The translations under genes were made by a program, and so were the position numbers. The notes under the pieces were generated by a model. That model worked only from the letters and a program-made list of their open reading frames with translations. It ran no database searches and was not told the origin of the DNA. From positions 11,359,279 through 11,423,278 of the forward strand of contig OZ025273.1 of assembly GCA_964019165.1 (NCBI GenBank): a stretch of DNA of 64,000 nt, read 5' to 3'. Below are positions 32,859 through 46,900 of this stretch, piece after piece. This DNA is from Mastigias papua (Eukaryota > Cnidaria > Scyphozoa > Rhizostomeae > Mastigiidae). Position 1 is the first letter of the stretch. Every line of letters begins with the position of its first letter.

Positions 32859-35800
32859 GTTTGTGTTGGAAATAGAACAATGGACCAACTGTTTTTGATT
32901 TACATAGTATATACGTTTGGAGTAGCTTTTTTGTCGAGTGATTTGTTAAGTCTCGCGAAGTTTTATTCTTATTGGGGGTTGTTTTCTTACTTCATTGGTT
33001 TTTGATGTTATAGCTACTGCATCGTTTTTTATGTCTGTAAGTCTACCCAGCGGTAGCTGGAAGCTGTTTGTTAGTTACAGGAATTTTGTTTGTGATGTTG
33101 TTGTTGTGGCAATGCTATGATACTGTAAGGTTGTTGACTGGTTTAAATGCCTACATAAATTATCCAACATGGGTAAACAAGCACGCCGGAGCCGAGCTAT
33201 AGCCCCCCCCCCCCACTTTTCTGCTCATGTATGATGTTAAGTTTGAGGCATTCGATTCAAATAGAAACAAGATCTCCTGTTTCCGTTTTGGAGTTCACTC
33301 ACCTTTACAAAGTACCAGTGCCGGAGTCATCAGGACCTATTGGAAGTAAATAACCCAAGTTTTTTCAAAACATGGTGCTATAGACTGATCTAAAAGTCTC
33401 ATAAACATGTACAGTCAGGGAAGGGTTCTGTGGTCTTAGTCACCAAGCGCTTAACATGATTTTATTGCTCTGAAAACGTATGTCTCTATCATATTACATG
33501 ATCTGGCAACAATCTTTATAGAGTAGCAAAAAGGCCTAAATATTCAATTTTCTCACCTACACTTCAATGATTATATCTGCCGTTTCTATCAAGAGTGGAT
33601 GCATGTCTAAATTCAAACAGGGCGTTTCCTATTGAATTATAGGGCGTGGATTGCAAAATTTTTTCAGAGGTTTTGCCTCTGACCCCCTACTGCCTCCCTA
33701 CTACCGCCACTGTTGCATACTTCCATATGGACTTGCAACTCATCCTCAGCCCCCCCACACAAAAATATACTCCGGCGTCACTGGTAAACATTGACTCCAG
33801 ACCACCATTGACTTCAAATGAAGTCTGGGACACTGGGTGGAATAACAGGCAAGGTGGGTAGTTTTTTTGCAAAAGCGACACTTGTTTCATTGTAGTCACT
33901 ATCATCAAAAACAAAATCACCATAGTCTTCAACATTAATAGTAATACTGTTGGTTCAACAAAGAGTAGTGGAATATTAACATGTAATTCTAAACTTAAGC
34001 AAATAACTTTAGTTCGCATATCTATATATGCTGGATAATTTTAGCTTTAACTGAACAGAAAACAAAAATGCAAAAGCCTGCAGAAACATAAGCCAGCGTG
34101 TGTTTGTTACATACTTCGAATGGTCTTTCCTGATTTAAAGCCACATTGTTTGATCAAAATATGTATATGCTTTAACTTAGCTGAGCATATGTTGTTATTA
34201 CTAATTGGAAAAACTCTAGGACTAAGAATCCAGAGAATCTTTTCATGTTTTCAACTATGCCCTCAGTCTACACCTTTCAGTGATGACTGAAAATTGATAA
34301 ATTATCTATGTAACAAATCTATTTACTTAGATGAACATATTTATAGTGGAGTAGCTCTTTGACATTCCAGGTTGCTCTAATGTAGCATTTGCCTCGAAAC
34401 ATTTGTCCATCATTGATCTTGAGGGAATTAGTCCTTTATATATCACAACCATATGATAGTGGTCTTGCCTTAGACTTAGTATATGTGGTAAATGCTTGCT
34501 AAAGTTTTTATTCCTGTTCTATTCTTCACTTCCAGTGCTATTGACAATATGCCTGTGTCATATGAAAGGCCACAAAGTGCATCTGGTTTTTTCCTTAACA
34601 CACCCTCAAAAGCGAGGATAACATTTGGTACAGAGCAACTTGACTCTCCAACACACACAGCATCCCTTCCAAACATCAATTTGTCTTCAAGAGACCAACC
34701 ATCTAATGTAATTCGATTGTTACATATGGCCTATGCTTCATTGTTAACTTTTTATAAGAACCCTCTTACAGATGAAAATTTGTTGGTTTTGAGTTACTTT
34801 CTGGAATGACTATATGCAGCTAGCTGTGAAACAACTGCAACTGAGAGTTTGGACACCAGACTATATATTGCATATATGAAATATGCAAGTTGTAATCTTG
34901 ATAACATACAATTTTTTGTGACAAGTTATTAATTATAGAATGCCTTTCTTTCAACAGTATTCTTTGGATTCTTCATGGCCATCTATTCATATCCATCAAA
35001 TGAATGAAAAGATATCATTTATGGCTCAAGTTATAAAAGAGAAAGAAATTGAGACAAGGTTACATTTGTTCATTGATAGAGTATTTTATTTTCTACTCAA
35101 AAGCCTTAACAGAACTATTAGGCTCCTTCTGGGAAGTTGATTTTGTTCATATACTAAATGGATAATGAATTAAAATTTTCAGGTTTCCTATAAATCTAGG
35201 GTAAAATCATTATTAGCTTTTTTATTCACATAATTATTTACAGAACATACACATACACAAACGATACCACAGGGAGCATGGAATTACATAGCAGCCCTGT
35301 GGCCATTATACATAAACAACTTAAAGAAGACAAATAAACACAAATAAATAACTAAATAACTGTATCATTCACCTGGTACACAAATCCCCCACCAGTGAGG
35401 GAGAGAGGGGGAATCTCAAAATCTAATAAAGTCAAAAACACATGATAGGCCGTAGATTATTTTAGGACCTCTAAAGATTCTGGATTGATAACTCATTATG
35501 AATGGTATAATTTATGCAGTAAATCTCATATTAGTTGCGAGATGATTATTTTTAGCCAGTGAGCCTTTTCAAAGTATTAGATATGATGCTGTCACCATGC
35601 TACCATTGTGGAGCACAATTTGCTTTTGGATATAGAAGGACAATATTCTTGGTCACATCCTCATTAATACTAGTTGGTGCACTTTATAGATTGGGGACTC
35701 CCTTTTCTGGTTGAAACACAACGTTTTAGTGCCTGCCTCATGAATTTTCAATGTTGCTGAATCTGTCAAAACTGTTCTTCTGAGCCATCTTTCACAATTT

Positions 35801-38800
35801 TGAAACCCCCTGTTTTCTCCATGGATTTAACAAGTTTCTGCTACCGTATTTTTATGTGCTAAATCTTTAAGGCACCACTACAAAAAAGATATTTTGTGTT
35901 TCATTTTTGTGTTCACTAGAATTGTTTTCATTATATTAAGACATTTTTAGAACTGAAATGTGACCGAAAGTTAAGAAACTTTCACTACTAGGCCTTGAGA
36001 CAGGTGTCTTGTAAAAGAAAAAAGGGTAATAGCTTTGAGAGCTGAAGTCTAATGGGTGTTTAAGCAACTACCAATTGTGAAAAGGGTAGCATATCGTAAA
36101 AGTGCATTGGGTATATCATGGTATTATCAAAAGATCCATATCTTTCATGCAGAGATCTTCACAGGATAATTGATGAAAAGAATTCACAAATTGAAAAGCT
36201 CAATTCTGAGGTTTCAATGATTGTGGAGGAGTTAAGAGAAGAAACCACTTTACGGAAGAGGTAACCAATAAGCCTATGTGTTTGCGCATTTGGGATAAAT
36301 TTCTTCTACTTCATGTCAATCTAAGTTTGTGACACTGACCTTGAGTGTTTATCGATGTATGGTATAATGGTCGATAATCATGGCAGAATATTAGGCCAAA
36401 TGTTAGCTAGTATATTAATTTTTCCGTTTCAACTTTTTGGCCAAATCCCAACACATTCCAGAAACTTTGGCCAGCAATGCACTTTGATTAAACTTCATGC
36501 TTAGCATTTACCTGCTCACCTTATGGTTTTCCCTTTGTGCTACAATAAATGTCACTCCTGACTAAGAAAAATTTTAAGGACTTTCTATAGTAATGTGATC
36601 AGTGATTTTGGATGTTGGCACCGTAATTCTGTTAGACTCTTCAATATTTTGTTTGAAACTAAACAGCTCACAGAGATGACATGTATCCCGATAACCCATC
36701 CTCATGGACTTTTCAGCTGTCTTTTGTGAGGCCACAATTCATGAAGAGATATTCATTATATTATCACCCAGAGGATAATACCATGCATGAAAATATCTGA
36801 TTTACTTTTCGGAACTTTATTTAATAGATTTTCTCGAAATCACATGCATAGACATCTGTATGCCCTGATTCAAATTCTTAATATTTTGCACGTGTATTGC
36901 ATGTATGCTGCAGGTGTGATGTTGGTGTGATGTTGGCGTGTTGTTGGTGTGACGTAGGGTATATATTTGTGCAAGCTGCCTTTTGCTTGTTGACTGCACA
37001 CAATACTGTCGCATTTCTCTTATCAGATTTCAACTAAGAAATTTCGCCTTGTTTTTGTCCTTAAATTTCTTTTTTCACTGCGTTGCAAGGCGAAGCATAA
37101 CGCAGTTACATGCATATACTGATAATACTAGAAATTTGTTACCGGGATCTTCCCATTAGGTACATATATTTGAATAGCACCTTTGTCTTTAGTGGATGCA
37201 CTTTGCCAGTAGTATTTCAGATGATAGATTCATAGAAGAAGGATGTGTAATTTAATAATTTTATACTTTACTAGAGTTGACTCCCTGTCATAGGAATGAA
37301 ACAATGGGCAACTTTGTAGGTAGAAGAGTCTCGAACTAGTAGATCATAACCATTAGTATGTCATAGCATAGTAAAACTTAAGGAGCAGATGCCAGTTGTA
37401 TGAACCTGAGTGTAATATCGTGATTTGACGATTATATCGTTATTTGACGATTTCTTTTGATATCTGTGATGCTGAATTACATTTCTGAAAGCATATTCTT
37501 ATTCGGAACTGCCTGTATATAAAGTACTTTTCTATGTTGTTATTTCATAATATTTATATTACAGTTTCACAATCCTTATGGTGAGGATTTTTGTCATTTA
37601 AAAACAGCTATCATTCCTTTCAGGCTTAATTTTTCAAAGCATACTTTTTATCTCATTGGCTATTGCCCAGTTTATTGCACTTTTTAGTACTTCCAAATTA
37701 TTTTATTTCATTGTCTTTATCGTGAAAATATATTACGTTTATTTTCATTTTTAATATGATTCCAAATAATACAGCCAGAAGCGCCATTGCAGCCGATGAA
37801 GACAGCAAATATATTAGATCTCTCTTAGAAATTGTAAGCTGTAGCATCTTTGCTAACTTGCCATCTGCCACGGCACTTCTATGTTGTATCATCTTTAATC
37901 AAACTATATGCCGGAATTGACCAGATTTCTAATTCCCATATCAACTAATCAGTTGCTCATTTTTTGGCCAGTTTGCAACTTAATGGGTGTTGCTTGCCGA
38001 AGGACTCTTTAGTGGCGGTCGTAGGATAAGAGATCTACCGACAACTTTGAATTAGCCGTCCTAATTACCGCCAAGATATCGTACTTACCTACAAGCCACA
38101 ATACTGTTGGCGACATTTGCCGACGAGCCAAAGGATTGCCGACGGTTGTACGAATAGTAGGGGTGTTACGCCCCCTCCCACACTCTCTGCTTTGATACTC
38201 CCCTGGTTACTGATGATGATATATAGCTATCAAATATTGCCTACGCCTTGTCTCAAAGTCTTCGTTTTCCTCTTTCCATATATGTAACGCAGTAGCACCT
38301 ATACTGCATTCAAACTTTGAAATGCAATTGCAAATGTTTTTACCTGAAATCACCTCCAGCAAGGGTGAGTTGATTCTTCAAGTGTTTGGGGAGTCAAAAT
38401 TTCTTGCTCGAGATAAAATTTAAATTCATTTTATGAAAATTTGCATGTAAAAGAGTTGTCGGAAAGTTTTCTCGATTAATGCATAAATTGTTGCCCGATA
38501 GCTCAGTTGGTAGAGCACTTGACAAAATCAGGGGTCGCGAGTTTGCCAATTCAACCACCAATTCCCGAAGTGCTAGAGAGCACTTTTGTGAGGTGCTGGT
38601 TCAATCCAAGAAAGTCAATGAATTTATTATTATTTCTTAATAATTGCTCATATTTTGAAATTCAGTACAAGCCACGGTCTTCAGTACAATTTAGCACAAA
38701 TAACTGTAAAATCATTTGTATTTTAGCAACAGAAACTCAAGTTACGATTGTATATTATAAGCAACTGGTGCAAGTAAATGGATGCATTTCTTTCTGCTTT

Positions 38801-41800
38801 GTTCTGCTGATATGTTTTTGAAATTATTTGAACCGTTATTGTTTTTTAGCATTGAGGCAAAACTCCATGAAAGCTTGTATACTGGCGAAGAACTGCAAGA
38901 GCAACTTATTGATTTGAAAGACCACCTTCACATGGAAAAGGATAAGGTATATACGATATGTTGATTCCTTTACTAAACCATTAACACACATTATTGGGAT
39001 CTATGCAAAATTCCTATTAGCACTCACTGATACGTGTGGTCTTTGTGTCAATAGCCCTTCCCATTGGCTCTTATATTCCACTAATATTGGTATTGATGGA
39101 CTGCACTACAACGTCTTCAAAATGACTAGGACAACATATGGCCCTACCCGTGACTACTACTACTCTGGCCCTTTACGTCCAGAAGTCACTGTCGCATATT
39201 TAGGATAGATATCTACTGTCTCAAGTAGTGAGCATTTGGCACGACTTACGAAACAAAGCATACGATTAATAACTTTCATTCGACAAAGGATACAAAAAAT
39301 TCGCCAATAAGTGTTAGTTTAAGGTCCTATGTACTAACTGCAAAATATGAGATAAAGCTGCATTAGAATAGTAGTAGCGATGTACGTATGATATAGTCAT
39401 TTAAAGTTAAAGAGAAAAGAAAGAATAGTAATACGTATAATAAAGTTATGTTCATTATAGTTTTATGTTAAAAGAAAGAAAGCTCTAGGATCATCATAAG
39501 TCTTAAAGTTGTTAAGGACTGAAAAGCGTTTGATTTACAATTAAAAAGTCCATATAATGCTGATACCCTTTACTCTTGACAGCTCCCAATGGTACTACTT
39601 ATCTGAGGTTGAGAGGCAGGTCATATCTTACTTTTTAAGTTTCTTGAATCGATACAGACTGATAATCTTGTTTGGCAGTTTAGATCAAGGCACAAGCAAG
39701 TTGCTATGTGATAAAAGTCGTCATTCGTCACTTGTTACATAATCTGATTTCAATCAATGAATAAGTCAGTTGTATCATCATCATCATCATCTTCTTCTTC
39801 TTCTTCTTTTTTATCGCCTTGTGGCATAAGATTAACTTAGGTAAGCAATAACAATACAACAAGCACACATTTGATTGTTGGTGCCTTGTCATATTTGCAA
39901 CTGTGATCAGTTTGCCACATTTACTACACTGTTTCCTCTCTGCTTTATATACTCTTGCTGGCAAAGATTGTATCTCAGTCACGTCATGTCCTCTGGTTTG
40001 ACAGGACAATCTATGTCTTGCAATGTTTGCTTTAGAGATCAATTTCATACATTTCTTGCATTCTTTCTTCCCATGCACTGTTCTTTCCCCAACACATCTT
40101 TTGTAGTGGTTTTTCATACAGCCCTCCTGCTTAAATTCATCACCAGATTTCTGACATACAAATAAAGGTGCATTGGTACTATCTCTGTGCAATCGTTTTT
40201 GGTGGATTGTGAGTGCAGCTCTTGTTCTAAATACTCTATTGCAATCTTTATACAAACACTTTGCATCTTCACATCTGACTCCTTGGCTTCTTTGATAAAT
40301 CTTGTCTGTGCCTTCTGGTATAATATATGTTTTCCCTTGCTGTCGCTCATACTCTTGCATGTGCAATTGTCTCTTCTTTACTCTTTCTTTCCAATCTAAA
40401 CGATTTGATGTTAATTCTTCAATCATGTTTGCTTCCATGCCAGCCTCCTTTATCAACCTTCTCCAGTATGGTATTATCATTAATGTCTTCTTCTTTGCTT
40501 TGACTTTGTCTTCCAATGTTGTTAGCCACCCTAGTAATGCTTGCTTAACCAAACTCTCATCAGGAAGTCTGAGGATATGTCCCAATCTAATAAGATGTGC
40601 AACGTCTACTTTTGTTCTTACTGAAGACACTTGTAGTTGGTTCCTGATATCAGCCATATTAATTCCATATTCTTGCATTTGTCTCAATGGTTCACTTTTC
40701 CTATCACTCCAAATATATCTGTATTTTTTATCACAAAACCTTTGAAGACTCTTGATTTCCCTTGCTGAGAATGGACGTACAGCAACATTAAACAACATTG
40801 TGCTTTCAACACATGCTTCAAATACCTTTGCTTGTGTTGTCTTTGATAACTTGCATTTTATAAATCTCTTCCTTATTGTTGACCAAACTTTACCTGCCCT
40901 TTGCAATCTCATTTTTGTATCTTTTTCCCTGCCTAGCCAGGTTCCTAACATTCTTGCATTGCCACTTTCTGGGTCCCCAAAGATAACATGCTCTTCCTTT
41001 GATTTATTAGTTTGCTCTTCAAAGTTTCCCATCACTTCTTCAATTAATTCTTTCCCCATGTCTATTTCTTGTCCATTTCCAATAATTGTGGTATCATCTG
41101 CAAAAAGTGATAAATCAAAATCTGTTCTCTTTGCTTCAGAGTTAAAGGTATATTTCTTGTGTACAGGTGGGAGGGAGTTTCCAGGCATATATGACCATTT
41201 TATTCCTACATCCCATCCTATATCATTAGCTTTCTCTTTTCTCACCTCTGTAGCAACTCTCATTACTGCTTGATGGTATATATTGAAAATCACTGGAGAA
41301 GTTGGGCAGCCTTCACGCAGTCCTCTTTGTGGAAAGAAACTTGAGCTATCTCTTTCATGGCCTCTTACTTTATACTCTGTGAACTCATACAGGTCCTGTA
41401 GCTTGCTTATGGTTGATCTTGGCATTTTCAATTTCTCTAAAATTTTCCATAGTATAGGTTTGCTCACTCTAGGGTATGCTTTCTTTAGGTCTAACAGAAA
41501 AGCTTGAAGTTGTTCCCTACTGAGTATTGGTTGACTTTGTCCATCTAGTGCATTCTTTAACATAATGGAATCTTCTTGGATGCGTATAAATATCTGTGTG
41601 ACATCTGCAGTTGAACGGCCTGTCCTAAAACCAGCTTGATTTTCATCTAATAACTTCATCTCTTCTGCCCATTTTCTAATCCTTGTAGCTAATATTCTGC
41701 CAAGAATTCTGCTTAATATAGGTAACAAACAGATTCCCCTGTAATTATTTGGGTCACTCTTATCTCCTTTTTTAAAAAGTGGAATTATTACCCCTACTTT

Positions 41801-43913
41801 CAAAGGCTCTTCCCGTAATGTAGCTGAAGTATTCCACATATCCTTGACCTTTTGGATAACTACATCTTGTATCTCTTTTGAAGCCTTTTTAATGAATCCT
41901 AACCTAATTCCATCTTCTCCAGGAGCAGAATCTTTCATCTTTGCCATCTCTTTCATTATCTCTTCACTTGTTGGTAAGATTTCTAAGCCTGCTTGTAATT
42001 CTTTAATTTTCACCTCATCTATATCAGGGGCTTTAACCTTATTCATTACTGTTTCAATCTTGATGACATCACTTTCATACCTGTTTTCTGTAATTTTCTC
42101 TAGATGTTCTTTGAATATTTCCTCAGAGAAGAGCAGAATATTCTTTGAGTTATTGTACTCTCCGCTTTTCTGGAGCTTTTTCAGTAAGTCGTACATTTCT
42201 CCCAATCTTCCTAATTTCCAAGCCTGTTCACATCTATCTGCTAACTCATTCCACCAGTCTTCCTCCCATTTGTTCGAGCAATCTTTGTATTTTCTCCTTT
42301 CATTAGATATTTCTTTTTTAATTCTTTGCAGTTCCTTCCTTCCTTCTTCTGTGTTATCCCTTCTCACAAGGTTCCTCCTACTTAGTACTTGTGCTATCTT
42401 ATCCTTCATTTCTTTTATCTCTTTTTCATGTGCATTCATCCATGGGTTTATATTTGAGCTATTTTTACCACACACCTGTTCAGCTGATGTTAACATTATT
42501 TGTTGTACTTTCTCCCAACTTAATTCCTGGTTATCTCCTTCTATTAATGCCTTTGTTAAATCTCTGTACCTGTTCTCATTTTCTTGGATCCACAATTTCT
42601 GCCAGTTTATATTCTTTCTTGATTTTGTTTTTGCTTTATGTTCCTTCTTGTTCATTCTCATAAGCTTCCTGGCTACTTTCTTTTGCAAAGTCATACATAC
42701 TGCATTATGATCTGATTCAGGTGCTCTTATTACTTTAACCTTTTGTACCAGATATTTTCTATCTTGCAGATGAGTGACAAATCCATCTAACTCATACCAT
42801 CATACCATTTCTTAACACTTCTATTGTACCAAGTACCTCTCTTTTTTATAAAATGAAAAGAATTTAACCATGACAAATCATTTTCCCTGAGCCATTGCAC
42901 CAGTTCTTCTCCTTGGCCATTTGTGTAGTTATATCCAAACTTCCCTACTACATCATTATTCTCTATCCCATTTCTCCCTATCTGTGCATTAAAGTCTCCT
43001 CCTATAATGAAAGGTATACCTTTCTTTGTTGTTCTAATCACCCTCTCAGCCTCTTTTCTTAGCACTTCCATTTCTGCATGATAATTTTCACTGCCATATA
43101 CTGGTTGATAAATTGCTGAGATTGTCAATTCTTTAAGATGTAATGTTGTTATTCTATTAGCTGGACTCCATGTTCTATTATTGTCTTGCCATAAACAGTA
43201 AACATCCTTGGTTATTAGTATCCCTGTTCTATTCGAATATATCAGGTATCTACCTTGCCCCTTGTGCCTGAAAAACCTAATCCCATCCGTGTTGTTATTC
43301 ATCTCTGATAATAAAACAATATCCCACTTTAGGTCTATACACCACTTCACCATTTCACCAAATCTACTACTAAATATGTTTGCTCTATTTACATTCCAAG
43401 TGGCTATTTTCATTGGGACCCTGTTGAAACGTTGGCGTATGTTCTTAGCTTTACTTTCAATCCTCCGTTGTGTTCTTTCCTTCCTCTTCTTAATCCTACC
43501 AAGTTTCTGAGCCTCTGACCTTGGTCCTGGGTTCTTCTCTACATCATACTGTTGTTTCCATTTTATTTCCATATCCTGTTGTTGTTTGTTATTGGTCTTG
43601 CAACCCAAGTTACTCGCCATGCAGTATTTTATAGGGTCTGGGTGGTCGGCTACTCCACTTAGGCCCATTGGACAAAACGGTGTCTGGAAAAGCATTGTGT
43701 AGCAACAAAATAACCTTTCTTCTGTTTCCGTCTGTTTTGGTCTTCTTTTTGTCTAGATGAATTCTAGAAATGAATCATCTTGTCCACTTGGCACTAAACG
43801 TGGAAGTCGAAGACCATAGCCAAGCGTATCATCATCATCATCATCATAGTCATCATCATCATCATCATCATCATAATCATCATAATCATAATCATCAATC
43901 ATCATCATCATCA

Positions 43914-43956
<43 letters not shown>

Positions 43957-46900
43957 CATCATCATCACTTTATTTAGCGTAGGCTCGCATACCAATGAAT
44001 AGCTAGATTACAGCTAATTTAGGCCTACTGTGCAATATTTACGGCAATCTAAACTTAAAGTTAAAAAGAAAAGAAAATTATATACACAAAGGTAATAATC
44101 ACAAAATAAAAATTTAAAAAATTAGTATATAAAATACTTCACTCTTGGGGTATACAGTCTGCAGAGCCTACAGTTGCAATTATCACCATTGCAATGTTTA
44201 ATTCAATTTTTGAAAATAGATAGGGCATTTGATTGTTTTATTTCGTGTGGCGAAAATTGTCACAGTTTATTTCCAAGGTAGGATAGAGTCTCTTCTCCAA
44301 AAGAAATGGTCCGCACCTTTGATAGTTGAGCGCCATTGGCATGGATTAGATTGAAAGTAATGCCTTGCTCCATAAAAATATCCTTCATAAAGGTGGATTC
44401 AGATCAACCAGGAGGGAGCCAAAATCATTTTTGCAGTCTTTGTACGCAATACGAAATGCCCTTTTGTGAACATGGTTTATTTTATGGTTCAAAGTTCTGT
44501 CATAGGGTATCCAAACAAATGTACAATAGCTAAGTTGAGATGAACAAATGCTCTCATTAGCTGCTTTAATTTTTCCAGTGTCTATGTAGTTGGATATACG
44601 GGCAAAGGCATGAAGTTTTTTTGGCTGGCCTTTCTACAGAGGCCCTTGACATGTGTTTTGAAAAATAATGATTGATCTAGAAGATTCTGCTCTTTACTTT
44701 CTTTAATAGGAGCCTCTCCAGTGTTGATAGTTATTTCGGTATCTCCCTTTGCTCCAAAAAATCATTAAATGGCACTTGTATTCAATTAGCTTCATAAAAT
44801 CGTTTGGAGATACTTCTGTTAGTTTAAAGGCTTCATAAATTTTGGAGCTAACGCGTTTAGAGCCTTGTAGACTATTATGACAGGTTTGAATCTTTTATTC
44901 TTTGTTGTTGTGGTTCTGAATTCTTTGAATACTCACTGCCACAGGTAGCCTAACAGCGATGATATTTCAATAGAAGAACCCCATGCCACACTACAGTAAC
45001 TGAAATATACTCCAATAAAATTTTGATAGAACTGTGTTTTTGTATCAAATGATAGGTAAGATTTAGTCCTACGAAGTGTGCGAGAAAGCGGCTTACAACA
45101 CTACATGCACCTGGCACCTGACTTCTCCATATGAGGTCTTGCTTCTGCTGACTCAAGCAGAGAAATCATAGATCGAAGAATGAGACAGCTGGCATGGATT
45201 TGCTGCTAAAATGCTGAACACAGGATCCTGATACCTGTGAATTTGTACTAAGGGTGCTTTGTTGTGTATGGATATGAAACAGTCGTGAGCTTAACAGGGT
45301 TTGGTTAAAAGTAGTATAAGAGAAGTTTGTTTTTTAATGTCTTGCGAGAGCTAACTCAAGAATCAGTAGTATTATGAAAATAACTGAATTACTAGTGTAA
45401 AAAGATTACATTTGGCTGAAATCGACTGTTTTTGGTGTGGAACGATGCACTTTGACGTTTGGTAGGTAAATTAATGAGCAATTCTTCCTACAGAACTCTT
45501 GTGAGATCAAGAATAAGCTGGAGAAGATTGAAGCTGACAGATTGCTTTTGGCTAAGCAGAAGGAGCAGTTGGAAAACAGCCTGAAAGAAAATGAATTATT
45601 AAGGTGCGCTTTCTCCTTTGTGCGATGTCGCTAGCCCTATGTTACAATTCTTTTCAGCTGCTGTTCAGTTTGATCAATTCACAGTTTCAAGTAGTCATAT
45701 GTTGCCAGAAATTCACTTTAGTCAAACAATTTTCTCCAGTGTTATATTTCATGAACTTCATTCTCAGAAGGGTGCATTGAAGCATGTCTTGTTTCTCAGT
45801 CGGGCTGTTTGACGAATTCGTATGATTAGGCTCCCTAGTCCGAGTGGATCTTTTTTAAACTTGATGTTGAGAGAATAGGCAAAAATCTTACAATAGATAG
45901 TCTCTCAGTTAAGTTATTTAATGTTGAAGTTGTACGTTATGTACAAGTTACAGTAAGTCAACGATATAACCAATTAATTAGGGTAATGATATTATGTAAT
46001 ATTTAATATAACAGGGAAAGGTTATTAAATATTTAATATATAAAATATAACACGGGAAGCGGGGTCAGAACTATGCCCATGCAAAGTTTTTACTGCATGC
46101 TTACTGATTTATAATAAAAATAATCGTATATGTGCTCTCTTGATCAAATTTAAAGCAAATTGAATTTTAAGTGTAGTAGTGTGTGATTCAAGTTCTTGTA
46201 CTTAATTGAAGGTTCTGGAGAAAGCAATAGACATACTTATGTATAAACGTAACTAGTTTCCCTTTGAGCACTTAATATTATTAAAATTCTTTTATTTTTA
46301 GCTTTAGATTATTCTTTAAGTATTTGAGAAACAATAGATGTGAATTTTGTCTGAAAATTAAAGCAACAACTTCGTATGTTTGTTGATGTGCTATTTCTTG
46401 GTAAAAAAAATACAAAACAGAACAACAGATGTGGTATTTGTAGTATAAATCTTTTAATCTAAAAATCAGTGGTCTTGTTATCTAAAATACTCGTGAAAGA
46501 AACAACAGTCTAAGTCTCGATGAAGCTCGAGTCTGGTATTTGTTCATTATTTATTCTTAAGTTTTATCAGCAATTTTACACCGTAGTATTCATATAGAGT
46601 ATTTTCGTCCAGAACAAGTGTGTACTTATGTCAGTGATGCCAGTAAAATTGACATTGATTTTTAGGGTACAGCAAATTCAGCAGCAACATTCAACACTGT
46701 GAAATTTTAGTATCCGCAGCTTCTGTGTGCTTTTCTTAGAGCTCTGTGACTTTTTGTAGTATATAAGAAACCCTGACAGAAATTAAGAGCCTGTATAAAA
46801 GTATAGTTGTACCATTTCGTGTTTTCAAGTTAGTTGTAGTCATGGCTGTATCTGTCTCACTATTCTCAGAGGTGAAACTACTGGGAGAATATAGGGGAGC

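Larger units (their letters stand above)
39793..43825 (-). mobile_element. Near-complete APE-type LINE with 2A motif, about 4.0 kb
   Basis: This is the minus-strand element within intron 5 of the coiled-coil gene. From 5' to 3' it has a short leader, an ORF with 2A motif and AP endonuclease, the RT/zinc-finger ORF, and a short (GAA)n tail. It is bounded by a 20-bp direct repeat of GTATCATC(ATC)n type at 39773-39792 and 43826-43845, so the 5' end appears complete. It is opposite to the host gene. The clade (L2/CR1-like or other) is not decided here. Mutations seen are one 8-bp duplication and loss of a clear stop. Confidence 0.85.

Noticed and set aside
35190..35440. Reverse-orientation LINE 3' UTR in intron 3 of the coiled-coil gene
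   Set aside because: Composition is suggestive (A-rich run, AGCCCTGTGG block) but no coding remnant or target duplication could be found.
38493..38559. Functional tRNA gene
   Set aside because: The D arm is perfect but anticodon and T arms do not fold, and the B box lies about 40 bp too far away.
41844..42710. 288-codon plus-strand ORF
   Set aside because: It lies opposite the LINE RT ORF and has no domain; it is a shadow frame. The same holds for the plus-strand ORFs at 39875-41507 and 43208-43510.
43753..43995. Asp/Met/Thr-rich and His/Ser-rich ORFs on both strands
   Set aside because: They are translations of the (ATC)n/(GTC)n microsatellite.
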